From assembly GCA_023333565.1 (NCBI GenBank), contig JAJKFH010002178.1, forward strand, positions 1 through 64,000: a DNA stretch of 64,000 nucleotides. Direction: 5' to 3'. Origin of the DNA: Puffinus mauretanicus (taxonomy: Eukaryota; Chordata; Aves; Procellariiformes; Procellariidae). A program made the position numbers and the translations under genes. The notes beneath the pieces are model-generated. The model was not told the DNA's origin. It worked only from the letters and a program-made list of their open reading frames with translations, and made no database searches. Position 1 is the stretch's first letter, and every line of letters begins with the position of its first letter. This document shows positions 37,590 to 49,248 of this stretch, one piece after another.

Positions 37590-37710
37590 GTGACATCGTG
37601 CTGCTGCAAGAGCAGCAGGCAATAACTTGGAGAAGCCAGCCTGGGAAGGCAGGCCAGCCCCTTTGCTGATTTCTACCTTGCACCAAACTTCAAAGATGGT
37701 ATGATAGGCC
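37590..37710 (+). repeat. Diverged direct repeat, copy 2
   Basis: The partner lies about 420 bp upstream. This copy carries GGCCAGCCCCTTTGC, CTTGCACC and CAAAGATGGT, with matching order and spacing. Confidence 0.75.
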
Positions 37711-37837
37711 AAGTTGTTCCTTCTGGGATTAGAGCCTGTCATCCACTGAAGTTAGAAAAACATGTTTCATGCCTGCAGTAGTTTTCTCCAAGCTTTTTGA
37801 GTTCGCAGCTATCCTCCATCTCTAGGGTGCCCCTTGG

Positions 37838-38060
37838 AGAAGTCTGTCTGGGACTGGAGCATCTCTCCTGTGAGGAAAGACAGAGAGAGCTGGGACTGTT
37901 TCACCTAAAGAGGGAGGTGATTGTCCCACTCTACAATGCACTGGTGCGGCCCCACCTCAAGTCCTGTGTGCAGTTTTGGGCACCTCAATATGAGAAGGAC
38001 GTTAAACTATTAGAGTGTGTCCAGAGAAGGCTGACCAAGACTTTCAGGAGGAGGAGCTGA
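37838..38060 (+). pseudogene. CR1 ORF2 C-terminal remnant, segment order altered
   Basis: The frame is open across the junction described for the element and ends at TGA 38058-38060. It holds no reverse-transcriptase catalytic motif, only the C-terminal region after the palm. It is presumably a relic that has stayed open by chance. Confidence 0.75.
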
Positions 38061-38457
38061 GGTCACTTGGTTTGTTCAGCTTGGAGAAGAGAAGGCTGAG
38101 AGGTGACCCCATCGCAGTCTACACCTTCCTCAAGGCGGGCAGTGGAGGGGGAGGTGCTGATTTCCTCTCTCTGGTGACCAGCGATAGGAGATGAGGAAAT
38201 GGAATCAGGCTGCATCAGGGGAAGTTCAGATTGGACATTAGGAAAAGGTTCTTCACTGAGAGGGTGGTCGGTCACTGGAACAGGCTCCCCCGGGAAGTGG
38301 TCATAGCACCAAGCCTGTCAGAGTTCAAAGAGCGTCTGGATGACGCTCTTAGTCATATGGTTTAGTTTTAGGTAGTCCTGCGAGGAGCAGGAGTTGGACT
38401 CGGTGATCCTTATGGGTCCCTTCCAACTTGAGATATTCTATGATTCTACGATTCTAC
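37838..38457 (+). mobile_element. CR1 LINE 3' fragment, rearranged
   Basis: This is a 5'-truncated CR1 tail ending in ATTCTATGATTCTACGATTC-type units at 38437-38457. It encodes parts of the ORF2 C-terminus: [17 protein letters not shown], then [25 protein letters not shown], a stop, and after it a second LGLF-like segment (from about 38056). The GLEH...LGLF segment normally follows LECVQRR, yet one copy here precedes EVIVPLY, with the junction near 37911-37914. This indicates an internal partial duplication or one CR1 inserted beside another. The copy is non-functional. Confidence 0.88.
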
Positions 38458-41400
38458 CACACATCTAAGGTAACTGGTTGAAATACCACTGTACACTATT
38501 TCCCCTTTACTTGGAGTCTTAACAGCTTGCTATTTATAAAGCAGCCAATAATTTCTGCTTGGCAACTTTTGTTGGGAATATAAATAATGGTATATAGCTC
38601 TTGCATACTATCCATGTCTTTTGCAGTGTGCCTTCCTGGATATAATAGGTTTTAATTAAACCTACTCAATTTGACAAAAAATATTTTAATGATGCTCTGT
38701 AATGCCAGAGATTTTACATTTAATGGCACTTAGAGCACATTGACACATGGAACTGTTCTGACATGTTTATATTTCAGTGTTACTTGGATCAAAAGTCTGT
38801 TGATGACACAGTATTTGTGATGCTGTGATACATAGGTCATTGATTCTTAAGGCTATAGGAACAGTATGGTGTAATTTCAGGAAAGTAGATCTGATTCCAC
38901 TGAAATTTAATGACAGCTTTAGCAAGAGTATCAGTTATTCAGGCTGCCTACAGCTTTTGATTTCCTTTAAGGAAATTAACTTTAAAAATATTAATTCCAG
39001 ATAACAGGTCAGATGCAACTTCAGCAAACAAAACCTAGGAAATATGGGCTAAACCAAAATATGTCCATAAATTTTAGTCCTTAAATCTCAAACTGTAGAT
39101 GGTTGAGCATGATTTTTCGTTAATGATATAAGCAAAAAAATTTCAAGTAGTTTTGTAGACCAATAGTATTTTCTGATGGGTGAGATGTGGTAACTGGCCT
39201 TCGACAAGCTGCAATGTAGAGTCGTTAACTTAAAACATCATTACAACGTTAGCATCTTGTGATCGTGTTTTGCAAGTCAGTGAGCTACCCAGTTAGCTGC
39301 AAATGCTCAGTGGAGCAGTGTAAGTCATACTAGTCTTTAAGCTTGTTGCTGCAAAAGTACTCAGGGAAGAAAAAAACACAACAAACTAATTTCAGCATCA
39401 AAAAATGTAACTTTTACGGGTGCCTTTTCCTGTTCTGTTAATAGACTGTTGTGTCTCTATGAAACAGAAATCAGGTCTGTAGTCTTGCTAGAGGTTTCTC
39501 ACTCAAGCTGCAATTTATCCATACAAAATTTTAATTCTCATAAATTACAGACATAGTTTACGCTTTACAAAAGTGTGAGATACTGCAGATACCCATTCAG
39601 GACTGCTTGGGTTTCCTGAGTTTTTCAAATTCCTCTGTTGTCTTTTCCTTCATTTTCAACATCTCCTTTATGCTAGGAATTACATTCTAACCTCCTTGGT
39701 GTCTGTCTCGACATGCCCTCTTCCCAAATTAGGGCATATGCTGACCCACTTCTCTGAAAGGCTGCGTTTAAATATCTTTCCTTTAGCTTTTGTCTGACAA
39801 GTGGCTAAAAACCAGAGCACCAGTTTTTCCAACTAATAAATTATCCGATCCTTTATCTTATTTTTATATGCCCAGTTTTTGATTGGACAGGCTTGAGAAT
39901 TACTTCTCTGAGTGTCTGGAGTTTAATTGCTTATAAATTAGTTCTTTCATTTGCCTTACTGTGCTAACCACTTTCTATTAACGCTGCTTTCAAAGATCCA
40001 TTTTCTTTGTTCCAAAGACCTCATATCTCAATATAAGATTACAACATTTTGTGGTTCATAAGACTGTATCTTAAACTAGAACTGGAACATACAATTGTGT
40101 GCTGCCATGGCATCTGTTTTCTATAAGCTGTTCTGTTTTAAATTTGCTCTTCAGGAAGATCTCACTAATTTTCCCATTTGGGACCTCTGGCCTTCATGTG
40201 TGTTAACTGACATTTAATCAGATTATAACTTTCTACAGAGCACTTACTGTGCTATAGAATACAAAAACCAGCTCAAGATTTGTTAACTGTGTTATAGGAG
40301 ATGTGGGTGGGTGGGTTTGTAAGCTCCTGTGGTGCTCTTTTGTCTTCTCTCTTAAACCCTGTCCCTCAGTCATCGGTATATTGGTGCACATCAGGCCTTG
40401 GCTTTGGCGTGTGTCTACCTCCCTTTGTGAGGAAGCTCTAGTGCTGGACACAATTGCTACCCAAACTGGACAAAAGCTTTCCCTTTTCTAGTACGGATAC
40501 AACTGGTGCGCTCTAAAGAGGCCCAAGTCTACTGTGGTGGAGTATGCACAGTGCTCAGTGAATTTTGACATAGAGGTGTAGATATTTACCAAAGTCTTTG
40601 AGAGGTAGTTTTTGTGTCTGTTCAGTCAGGTTAGTGAAAGCCTCAGCTCTCCTGGTGTTGCTGCTGGTCTTCCCTGGAGTTGGCCAGCTCCACTTGCAGC
40701 GCACACCCAGTACAGTAGGAAATACTCGATCCTGCTGATGTGTGAACAGGATCCAGCTACCTCAAGGCAGGGATGATGTGTGAGAACACTTGTTTCTCCT
40801 CTTCCCCTAACTTTCCCCCTGTATCTTTGTCGTGCCTCTTTGGACAATGAGACAAGGACTGTGATGGCCAAAGGAAAGATATGTTCAGACATTCTCTTCA
40901 ATGTAATTTTATTTGACATAAAATTTTACTGCATTGGAAGTAAGTATAGTATCACAAAACCTTGGGAAGGAGCTTAAACACAATGTTTAGTAATGAATGA
41001 AGCTGGATTTTTTTTTTAACCTTTCTGAATTTTGCCTTAGTGTTTGTTAACTTTCTGTCTAGTACAAAAGTACCATCTTTCATTAAAAGGAAACTTTGGG
41101 CTCTGATTTCTCAAAGATCCCAGGGAATCCCATACTTTTGAGCACTAATCCTGCTAAAAGTAATTTATACTAGTAATTTTTTTTTTGATTTGTGGCTGTG
41201 GGTAATAGATGCGTAGGCTTCTGATGTTTACTCAGTTTTTGTTGATGTTATCGTATATGCAATTTTTCAGTGGAATGGAAATATTTATGTAAAAGTTGAT
41301 TAGGCATGACAATACTAATGTTGTCAGACCAGTGCCTGTTATGAACTCCCTTAAACTACATGAGAGTTAGTTCAAAGGAAGCTTTAAAGTTTGTTAAAGG

Positions 41401-43984
41401 TTTCTAAGATGTGTCAGTGGAACTGGCTGGAACTGGCTGGAACTGTACAATGTGCTAGGTCTGATCAACAGGAGATGTAAAGTTTACTTACTTTCCATTT
41501 TTCTGTATCTGCTGCTAAAATGTTTCTATCATCTCTGACATTTCATGAATGTAACAGAATCATGTCAGTGACTAAAGGGATTCCATTTTCCCTGGCTTTT
41601 TATTACATATCGAGATAGCCTTGTGTGGCAGCATGAAGTATTGTTTTAATACTTTCTGGAAGCATTGGATGCTTGCTTCTGAATATATGTGAGCACCAAA
41701 GCTGTTGTGTAAAAAGTTTGAGTTTCATGGTGTGCATTATAAGTGTGCTGTTTTTAAGGATGTTGAAAACAAATTTTGATTTTTCAACTAAGTAGTCTCT
41801 TGGTAAAAGAAGTGAGTAATAGTAAATAAATTGATTTGCCTCTTAGGGGATGACTCTTAAGTGGTGATAGAATGCATTGTTTAGTCCAGAAATAGCAGTA
41901 CGGCACTGGGGAACATAGAAGTGGTTGAGAAGCAATATCAGTTCAAGGGAAACATGTTAATGAGGCATCATTAACTGTGCAGCTGGGAGAGAAGGAAAAC
42001 AACTAGGAAATTTCCTGGCCTAAAGAGAGGGACTGTTGAAAAATCTGGTTAGAGGTTTAGTGGAGCAGAGAAACTACTAATATAACAATGGAAAACTGAA
42101 TGGATTTGGAAGGTGAATATCCAAGTTGTATATTTTATTTATATATATAAAAATGTATAAACATACATGTGAAATATTGTGTGTGATTAAAAAGAGAGAG
42201 AGTATGTATACTTTGTCACCAAACTGTGCATAAATGAATATGCACACTATAATTTTGCTTTGAGTTTTTGAGAATGTGCTTTTCATCCTCTTGGTCTATA
42301 GTTTCTGGTGTCAGAAGAATCCCTTTACAGGGGCTTTGGTCTGTGGTGCACTGTTAGAGGAACTTTATTTATAATGTATTTTCAAGCAGAATTAATCAGT
42401 GATAACCCTAGGCAACTGATTTGTCCAAAGCAGAAACTACATGATATTTTTATGAATGCATGGGGAACTGTTCACAGAAAGTACATTTTTGGAGTTTGTC
42501 TCAATTTTTATTTTATTTTTTTAATTATTATTTTTAATTGTCTCTGTCTTTTCATACTGCAAATGATATAGTTGTGGAGTTTTACAGCTACTTTCCAATT
42601 TCTAACGTCAATGAGTATAGTCTGAGGGGAAGAGGATTGTAGAGCCTTGAGTAAAAGTAAACTTGGTGGGCTTTCCATGTCCAACTACTTTTTTACTCAG
42701 AGGCATGGCCAAGAAACAGTAAGGTATCTTTTGGTGTGGGTTGGGATTTTGCTAGGCACCAAGTCTTGCAATGAGATTTGTATGTCCTTGGATTCCTTTG
42801 AAAATTCAAGTGTCTAATAGTACTTGAGACCAGTGTCCAACTTTATTTCATTTAAAGTTCAGCAATGGTGTCTAAGCTCAATTACGCACACAAATACCTT
42901 GGCTAAAGGAGGAGCCATGAAGCAGCAGCTCCCTTAAACCACAACAGCAGTTGCGGCTACTTATCACTAGGGAGCAAGCTTTGAGGCATTTTGTCTGAAG
43001 GCCATTTTAAGTTAACCTCAAAATATATAGTAAATGTATGGAAAAAAACCCCTTGAAAATCATGAAGCTGTACACAGCTTTTTAAAGGTCTCGAACAGTT
43101 ATGTAGATGACCCACAGAACTAAGGGGAAAAAACCAGATCTGTAAGGCTATTTACGAATTTGAATGACTTATTCTGGGGAATGAATCAGGAAAATTATTA
43201 CGCCTTGCTATTTCAAGAAAACTAACTTCATGGTTTTCTTCATCTCTCTGCCAGAAAGAACACATCTCATTTGAGGAAAGTGTGGGGTTTTTTTTTTTGC
43301 TTTTGTTTATAATTCAATCCTTGTTCTTCACACAAGAACTATTTTGCTATAGCAACTTTACTAGCACCCAGTAGAGTTCATACATAGCTTGTAAACAATT
43401 TTTTTTGTCTTTGTAAACACCTTCAAAGCAAAGATTTTGTCATGGTTGGATGGAACTGCACATCGCAGAAGCAGCCATTAGACCTGAAGACAGACTAATT
43501 AGATGTCTGCCTTTTGCTACATGATATTAAGACTTACATTCTAGCACACCTAAAGTTCATGCAATTCCAGGCATCAGTCAATTAAACAAAGGAAAAACAG
43601 GTCAATTTTATTACACTCCATGACTCAGGCAGTTGATTATACTGAGAAAACACAGGACTTGGTGCTTTAGCAGAGGGTTTGCTTTTGTAATTGACTAACT
43701 GCTGCCTCCTGCTCTATTGACCTTCACTAATTTGTAGTATTGTCTGTCATTCCTTATCTGCAGCTAAGCGGGGAGGTTCGTATGTAAACATCAACATCGT
43801 TAAGGTCAGTGGGGACTGCATCTGTCTCTGTAGCCTGTTCATTTTAATTGTCTGTACAGCCAGGCTGCAGGCTTTCTGCCATTTCGTTCTGCAGATCTGT
43901 CTGAAAATCTGCAGTCTTTGTCATGCTGTCACTGTTTTAGTAATAATGAAATGAATAGTGAAAATAGCTATGGATCATTTAAAA
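38458..43984. other. Gene-free AT-rich sequence
   Basis: I see no gene or recognisable transposon. A tandem TGGAACTGGC (about three units) lies at 41418-41445. AT-rich microsatellite-like sequence occurs near 42130-42165 and 42508-42540. ORFs are short and unrecognised. Confidence 0.55.
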
Positions 43985-44232
43985 ACCTCGAGAGTTTCTT
44001 CTGGTACGGTCCCCGCGCTGCCACAGCGCTGCAGGGGGGTGGCATTGCCAGGGAAGCGGCTCTCTTTCAGCGTACAGAGTGCGCTGGTTAGCCCTGTGTG
44101 GCACGGTAGTGTATCACAAAGGGTATATCCTGTTGTTCTAGTTGCCGTGGTACTCTCTCCCCTTGGCGTATCGGTGGGGAGGCTGAAACTGAGAGAAAAC
44201 CATCCAAAACTTTTACTCTGAAAGGTTGCATA
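43985..44232. other. CpG-dense patch, function unknown
   Basis: This stretch of about 245 bp holds around a dozen CpG dinucleotides, such as CCCCGCGCTG, CAGCGCTG and GGCGTATCGG, inside very CpG-poor DNA. Open frames of 87 (plus) and 95 (minus) codons cross it, but neither resembles a protein I know. It may be a transposon fragment, an orphan CpG island or an exon of an unannotated transcript. Confidence 0.45.
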
Positions 44233-47200
44233 AATACCCTCGAGTTGTATTGTATTTCTCAATGTTTTGGATATGTCTACATGAAGTAGAAAAATGTGTC
44301 AACGTGTACAAGGGCCTGTCAAGATTCCAACTTTTAAAGAAAATGGTTATTTAGCATTATTACAAATGCAGCATTTAAATGTTTACAGCTTTTGAACACA
44401 TTGGCAGTAGTATTAGTTAGAAACATTGTGACAAAAGCTCTATATCATCTAATTGTTGTTTGGTAGTTTCTATATCATCTAATTTCTGCTGCAGAATGAT
44501 TTTATATAAAAATATTGGGGTTTTTTTTCCTCTAAATACTTACAAAGTTTCAGTTCTGTTTGTGATATTTCCCATAGCCTGATGTATTTTAACATAAACT
44601 ATTTTAATTTCACCTCTTTGTTCTATTTCAGCCAATGATTCTTCTTCCTTTTATGTTTTTTCCTTTCAGATATGTGCATCCACTTACTTTATTTTCCTCT
44701 TACTTTACATTGGCTAAGCTGACATACATGATAGTCTTTTAAGAGTTTTTCCAAAATTCTTCCTCTGGCCTCTTATGTTGATATTGCTTAGTCTGAAGCT
44801 CTTCAGTAAGTCATCTAGATAAATACCCAGAAATCTTGGTGCCATGACTTTGCTAGCAAATGACTGCTCCTTCTCCATCCCGTAATGAGATGGAGGACCC
44901 AAACATAATTTTTTACTTCCCTGCTCTATATCCTAGTGAGCTGTCCCAGCTTCATTTAAGTATCAGTATTCTGAATTATTTTGCATGCAGAGGTTCTAGT
45001 TTGACTTTTTTCACATTGATTTGCAATGTATTTTGTTTGTGTTCCAAAGCTTCCTTGTTTTTGAAACAAGGCATTCATAACCCCTATCGACCTGATGTCG
45101 ATCAGGAATAAAATTGACATATTTTCTTCCTACTAAAGATTTGTGAATGAGAATACTAAATGTGTTTTCTCATACACTAATTTGAGCAAGAAGGACAAAA
45201 AAAAAAGTGAATAGATGCTTCAAGGTCTAGTTTTGAAGCACTCTTGAATGTATAGAAAGATGGTGAGTGCATTAATGGACAATCAGCAGTTTCACTTCGG
45301 CAAAAGTCAATGAAAGTGGTTTTAAAGGCAGTGACCTACCTGATCCTCCCTCCAGCCTTGCCACTTCAAAATGATCTTCAGAAACAAGTGCTAACCCATA
45401 CAGAATGCTGAGAAGTGCTAAAACTCGTTCTGCACATTGTGATGACTAATTGAAAGAAACAGCTTGATGAATTTTCTAGTCCGGTAGTCTGGCTTTTGCA
45501 GAGAAACTGCATTTCTGAAACACTGAAACATAGCAAGCTGAGACCAAAAAGTTATTGCCTCTAGCAATAGATCTTTGATCTGGCTCTGACTGATGTTGCA
45601 TAGCTGTGAGCTCCTCAAGGTAACGCAACATCAGTTCTGAGCCATATTACTTGCAGATCTGGATGATGAAGCAGAAAAATAACCTGTGTACATATTTAAT
45701 CCTGCAGTTCTGTTACACTGCATTTCCTTGAACTCAACCTCATGTTTATTCCTTGCATTGCTTTCTTGAGAGGAACAGTGCTGTGTGTGTATTTAAGAGC
45801 CCTAATGGTGTTATGTCTTCTTCAGTGTGACCAAGCATCACTCCTGCCTACACGGAAAGTGTAGATGAAAGAAAGGAAACTAACTGATGCCCTTGGGAAA
45901 CTGCAGCAAGATGCTGTCCTCCTGTGTGAAATTTGCACATTTTAAGAGTGCTAAAAGAAAGCAAGCATCCCACAGTTCTCTGCGAGCTGAGGAGATGGGG
46001 GTAAGATCAGCTATGAAGGGTGTTGTAAATTCCTCGTACAGCTAGTGGGAAGAAGGAAAATCCTCAAGAAGTTTGTGTCCGAACAGTTGCATATACATTG
46101 CATGCACATTCTTGGATGTTATTTTCCTACAACAGCCAGATGACTTCTATCTCCCTGCCTTAGTAACATTGCTGTAATGATGGGCAGATGAAGAGTGAAA
46201 GGAAATGAAGGCAAGGTCAGCCCCAAAATGAAAAAGGATTCTGTTTCAACAAGCCCTTTATTCCCAGATAGAAGGGAAAGCTTTTTTCCTTTAAACCGTG
46301 CTTCATCTTAGTGACAAGTGACTGAAACACAGAGTGAAGCAGAGAGAAAGGGGTAATTGGGTTAATTCAATTTGGCCTATATTTCCAAAATTTGATCAAA
46401 GACTGACTAAGTAATTTGGGGGGAGTTGGTTTGCTGTTTTGATTTGTTTCATTTTTAAAAAAGATTAATTACAGCTTGTAAGAAAATTGTCACAACCCCC
46501 GAAACTTATGAAATATTGTGTGAGATCTGGGTACAACATTGGTACAGATTATAAATAAATAATGAATTATCTATGCAGTGCATTTCATCAAGAATAATTT
46601 CAATGTGCTTTGCAAATGACTGTGGCTTATATACAAACATATGCAGTGGACGGCAGAGGCCAAAAGAGTGTAATGCCCATCATAGAAAATTACTTTGAAA
46701 TTACTGATAAGCAAATTTGCCTTTATTAGATCATGGGGCAAAGGTGGCAGTGGCTGGGGGAAGAGCTCAGCTGGAAGTGGAGAGTCAGGAGGTTCTTGCG
46801 AGACTGGCATCAAGACTGGGAGGAAGGAGTCTGAACGTGGACTAATGGGGAAGAAATACCAGACAGGAATGAATGGCTGATATTTGGTGTTAGAAACCTC
46901 AGAGGATGTGATGTTAGTGTGCATAAGTAGACTGCGCTCGTCTCATGTGAACAGGACTGTTTAATACTAGGAGGGAATTCACTCTCCTGATGATGGCACA
47001 AAAAAGGAGTGGAAGATTGTGTTAGCAGGTTCATGGAGAACCACTCTGAGATTTAGAGGTAAAAGGGCAAAAACCGGCTTATTCAAAGAACCTGATAATT
47101 AGGCTGCTAGATCCCATTAGAAAGGAATCACAAAACAGATAAACCTCCTAAGCCTGCTTTTCTGATTTTCATTATGTTGATTTGTTGAGTATGCTGATTT

Positions 47201-49225
47201 TCCCATCTTTTCTCATTGTCTAACTTATTTAAGAATTTCTGGAGGCAATGTTAGTATTTTCATAATCTTCATGCTTCTAGGCCAGAGATCCCCAGCGTCT
47301 TCTATGTGGAGACAATCACTAATGCAGAGCGCTGGATAAGTCAATGCCATACTTCAGAAAAGAAAAAAAAAACAACAACTGAAAATGTGCAGGGAGATTA
47401 TGAGAGTAAAAGGCAAACTTCAAATGTACAAGCAATTTTTGTTGTAGTGTGCCTTTTTTATGTAAGTGTTGTCTTGCTTGGCTGGAAGTAAATGTGATAC
47501 GTTATGGTACAATGAAATAGTGCTGCTTCTTTATAAACTGGGGATTAAGACTACTGCTCTGCTTCTCTGGCCTTCTCATCCATGAACAGAAGTTTTGAAT
47601 AGAGCATCCAGCCATGGCCTTGCCTGGAGAACTCACATTTCCTGAGAGCGTGATACTTGTTTCACAGTGTCAAAATACCCCAAGCTGTTGAAGACTCGTA
47701 CTAAGGAGATAAAGCCAGCAAGGACTGTGGAACACCACTTGAATCATGTTAGTCTCTGATGAGAGAAACCAGATTCTGCTGGTGGCTGTGATTACAAGGG
47801 ATGGTGTTATCTGTGACTTTCCACGCTCTATGGACCTGCTTTTAACTAAGTGTGATGCTTGTTTAGGTCAAATGTTCAACTATGACCCCGTGCCTTGTCC
47901 GACAGAGTCAAATGGGGTTGATGCACATGGAGATATGTTGTCATGCTCTCACAGTTTCTGTTGACTTGTAGTACAAGGGTGCCCTGAGACAGAAACATAA
48001 TGTCTAAGGGGTCCAGGATGTTCAGTTTTCTGAGTAGAATCCTACAACTCTTAGTTTTAGCCTGAGTCACCAGTGTGAAATACCTGTATTTATCATCAGC
48101 ATTGTCTCTGTAATTCCATTTGGGCACTGCAGCAGACAGAGGTAGATGCAGCAACCTTAAAAATTCCTGTTTAAAGAGGCCCCAAATACTCTTCTTTTAC
48201 ATCTACTTTAGCGTATTAGCCCCATTTGAAGAAGATGCAGAATTTCAAAGGCTGCAGCTGCTGTGCTGTAATGTACAGGTCACCCAGAAACGTTCACTTC
48301 ATTCTTGCTAAAGCAAGGTGATAGATATCATCCATAACCAAGCTACATTGGCTTACATAGTAGCTGATGTCATGATAGTAATCAAATGAAGAAATATATG
48401 TGTAAATATCTTTCTCTTCCTCACCACAAACCTGTATTTGACCTGTGTTATTTAATGACCGGTTTTACCATGTTTGTAATATCTCTGATGGACTGCTGGC
48501 AATCATCAAGGATTTCTCCTTTTAGCTTGTATTCTTCCCCGTGAAGGCTAGACTTGACAGGACTTGGCAGATCTGGGCAGAACAGAGGTCCCCCCAGTTC
48601 AGTACTGCCATCTTACTGGGTATGTGGGTCTATGGTACCTACCCCATTCTTCCCTGGACCAGTCGTGTTCCCCCTCTGTTCCATTCAAGTTCCTAGTCTT
48701 TTCTGGTCTCCTGCAGACTTAGGGTCAAGGCTGAAAATACAGTGTTTGTTTTTCACTCTTTACTAATGGTGAAAAATAGTTAGTAAAGCACCTGTTTGGA
48801 TTAGAATAAGAATACACTTAAAGAAAAACCTGTTTTTTCTATATTTACAGGATTTAGGAAGGCAGATGAGAAACAAGGCCGGTGCAGTGCAGTAGGGTTG
48901 ATTATCCAGGAGGTGGCAGCTGAAGTATTCCGTTGCGGTGAGAGCAAAAACCAGCCTGTAACTAACGCAGCTTCTGCTTCTCTGCAAGGTAAGAAACTGT
49001 ACTGTGTTAACACTGTGCTAAAAAGAAAAGTTGTAACGCATGTGTGCTTTTATCTTGCCACCTCAAACATCCATCCCAGCCTTTGAATTAATTCTCGGTA
49101 TTATTGTGCAGCGGTACTCAGAATTAATTCAAAGCTTGGAAAAATTTGCTAGTTTGCCATTTCATGCCTGTGCCTTTTCTTTTTTGATTGGCTTGAAAAT
49201 TACTAGATAAATTCTGGGCTTTTGC
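44233..49225. other. Gene-free AT-rich sequence
   Basis: It contains an exact 15-bp direct repeat, CTATATCATCTAATT, at 44440-44454 and 44470-44484. Two small hairpins are adjacent: CCTTGTTT/AAACAAGG at 45053-45071 and CCTGAT/ATCAGG at 45091-45106. No gene was recognised. Confidence 0.55.
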
Positions 49226-49248
49226 GGGGGGGGGGGGAGGGGGGGGGG
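49226..49248 (+). repeat. G12-A-G10 run
   Basis: Twelve G, one A and ten G lie in a row on the plus strand. It could form G-quadruplex DNA and is prone to sequencing and replication slippage, so the exact length is uncertain. Confidence 0.9.

Larger units (their letters stand above)
35422..37760. other. GC-rich composite island, unassigned
   Basis: This stretch is sharply richer in G+C and CpG than everything around it. Minus-strand marks include a poly(A) signal (35509-35514) followed 25-45 bases on by a GT-rich element, and a GGAAGGAATTTTTCCCC segment near 35690-35707 that I associate with reptile and bird repeats. They also include isolated splice-like signals (GGTAAGTG at 35599-35606). 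The right part holds a diverged direct duplication (37168-37290 and 37590-37710). ORFs up to 194 aa exist in several frames but are overlapping, low-information and typical of GC-rich DNA. Repeat-derived sequence is the likeliest explanation; a decayed gene end on the minus strand is the alternative. Confidence 0.5.
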
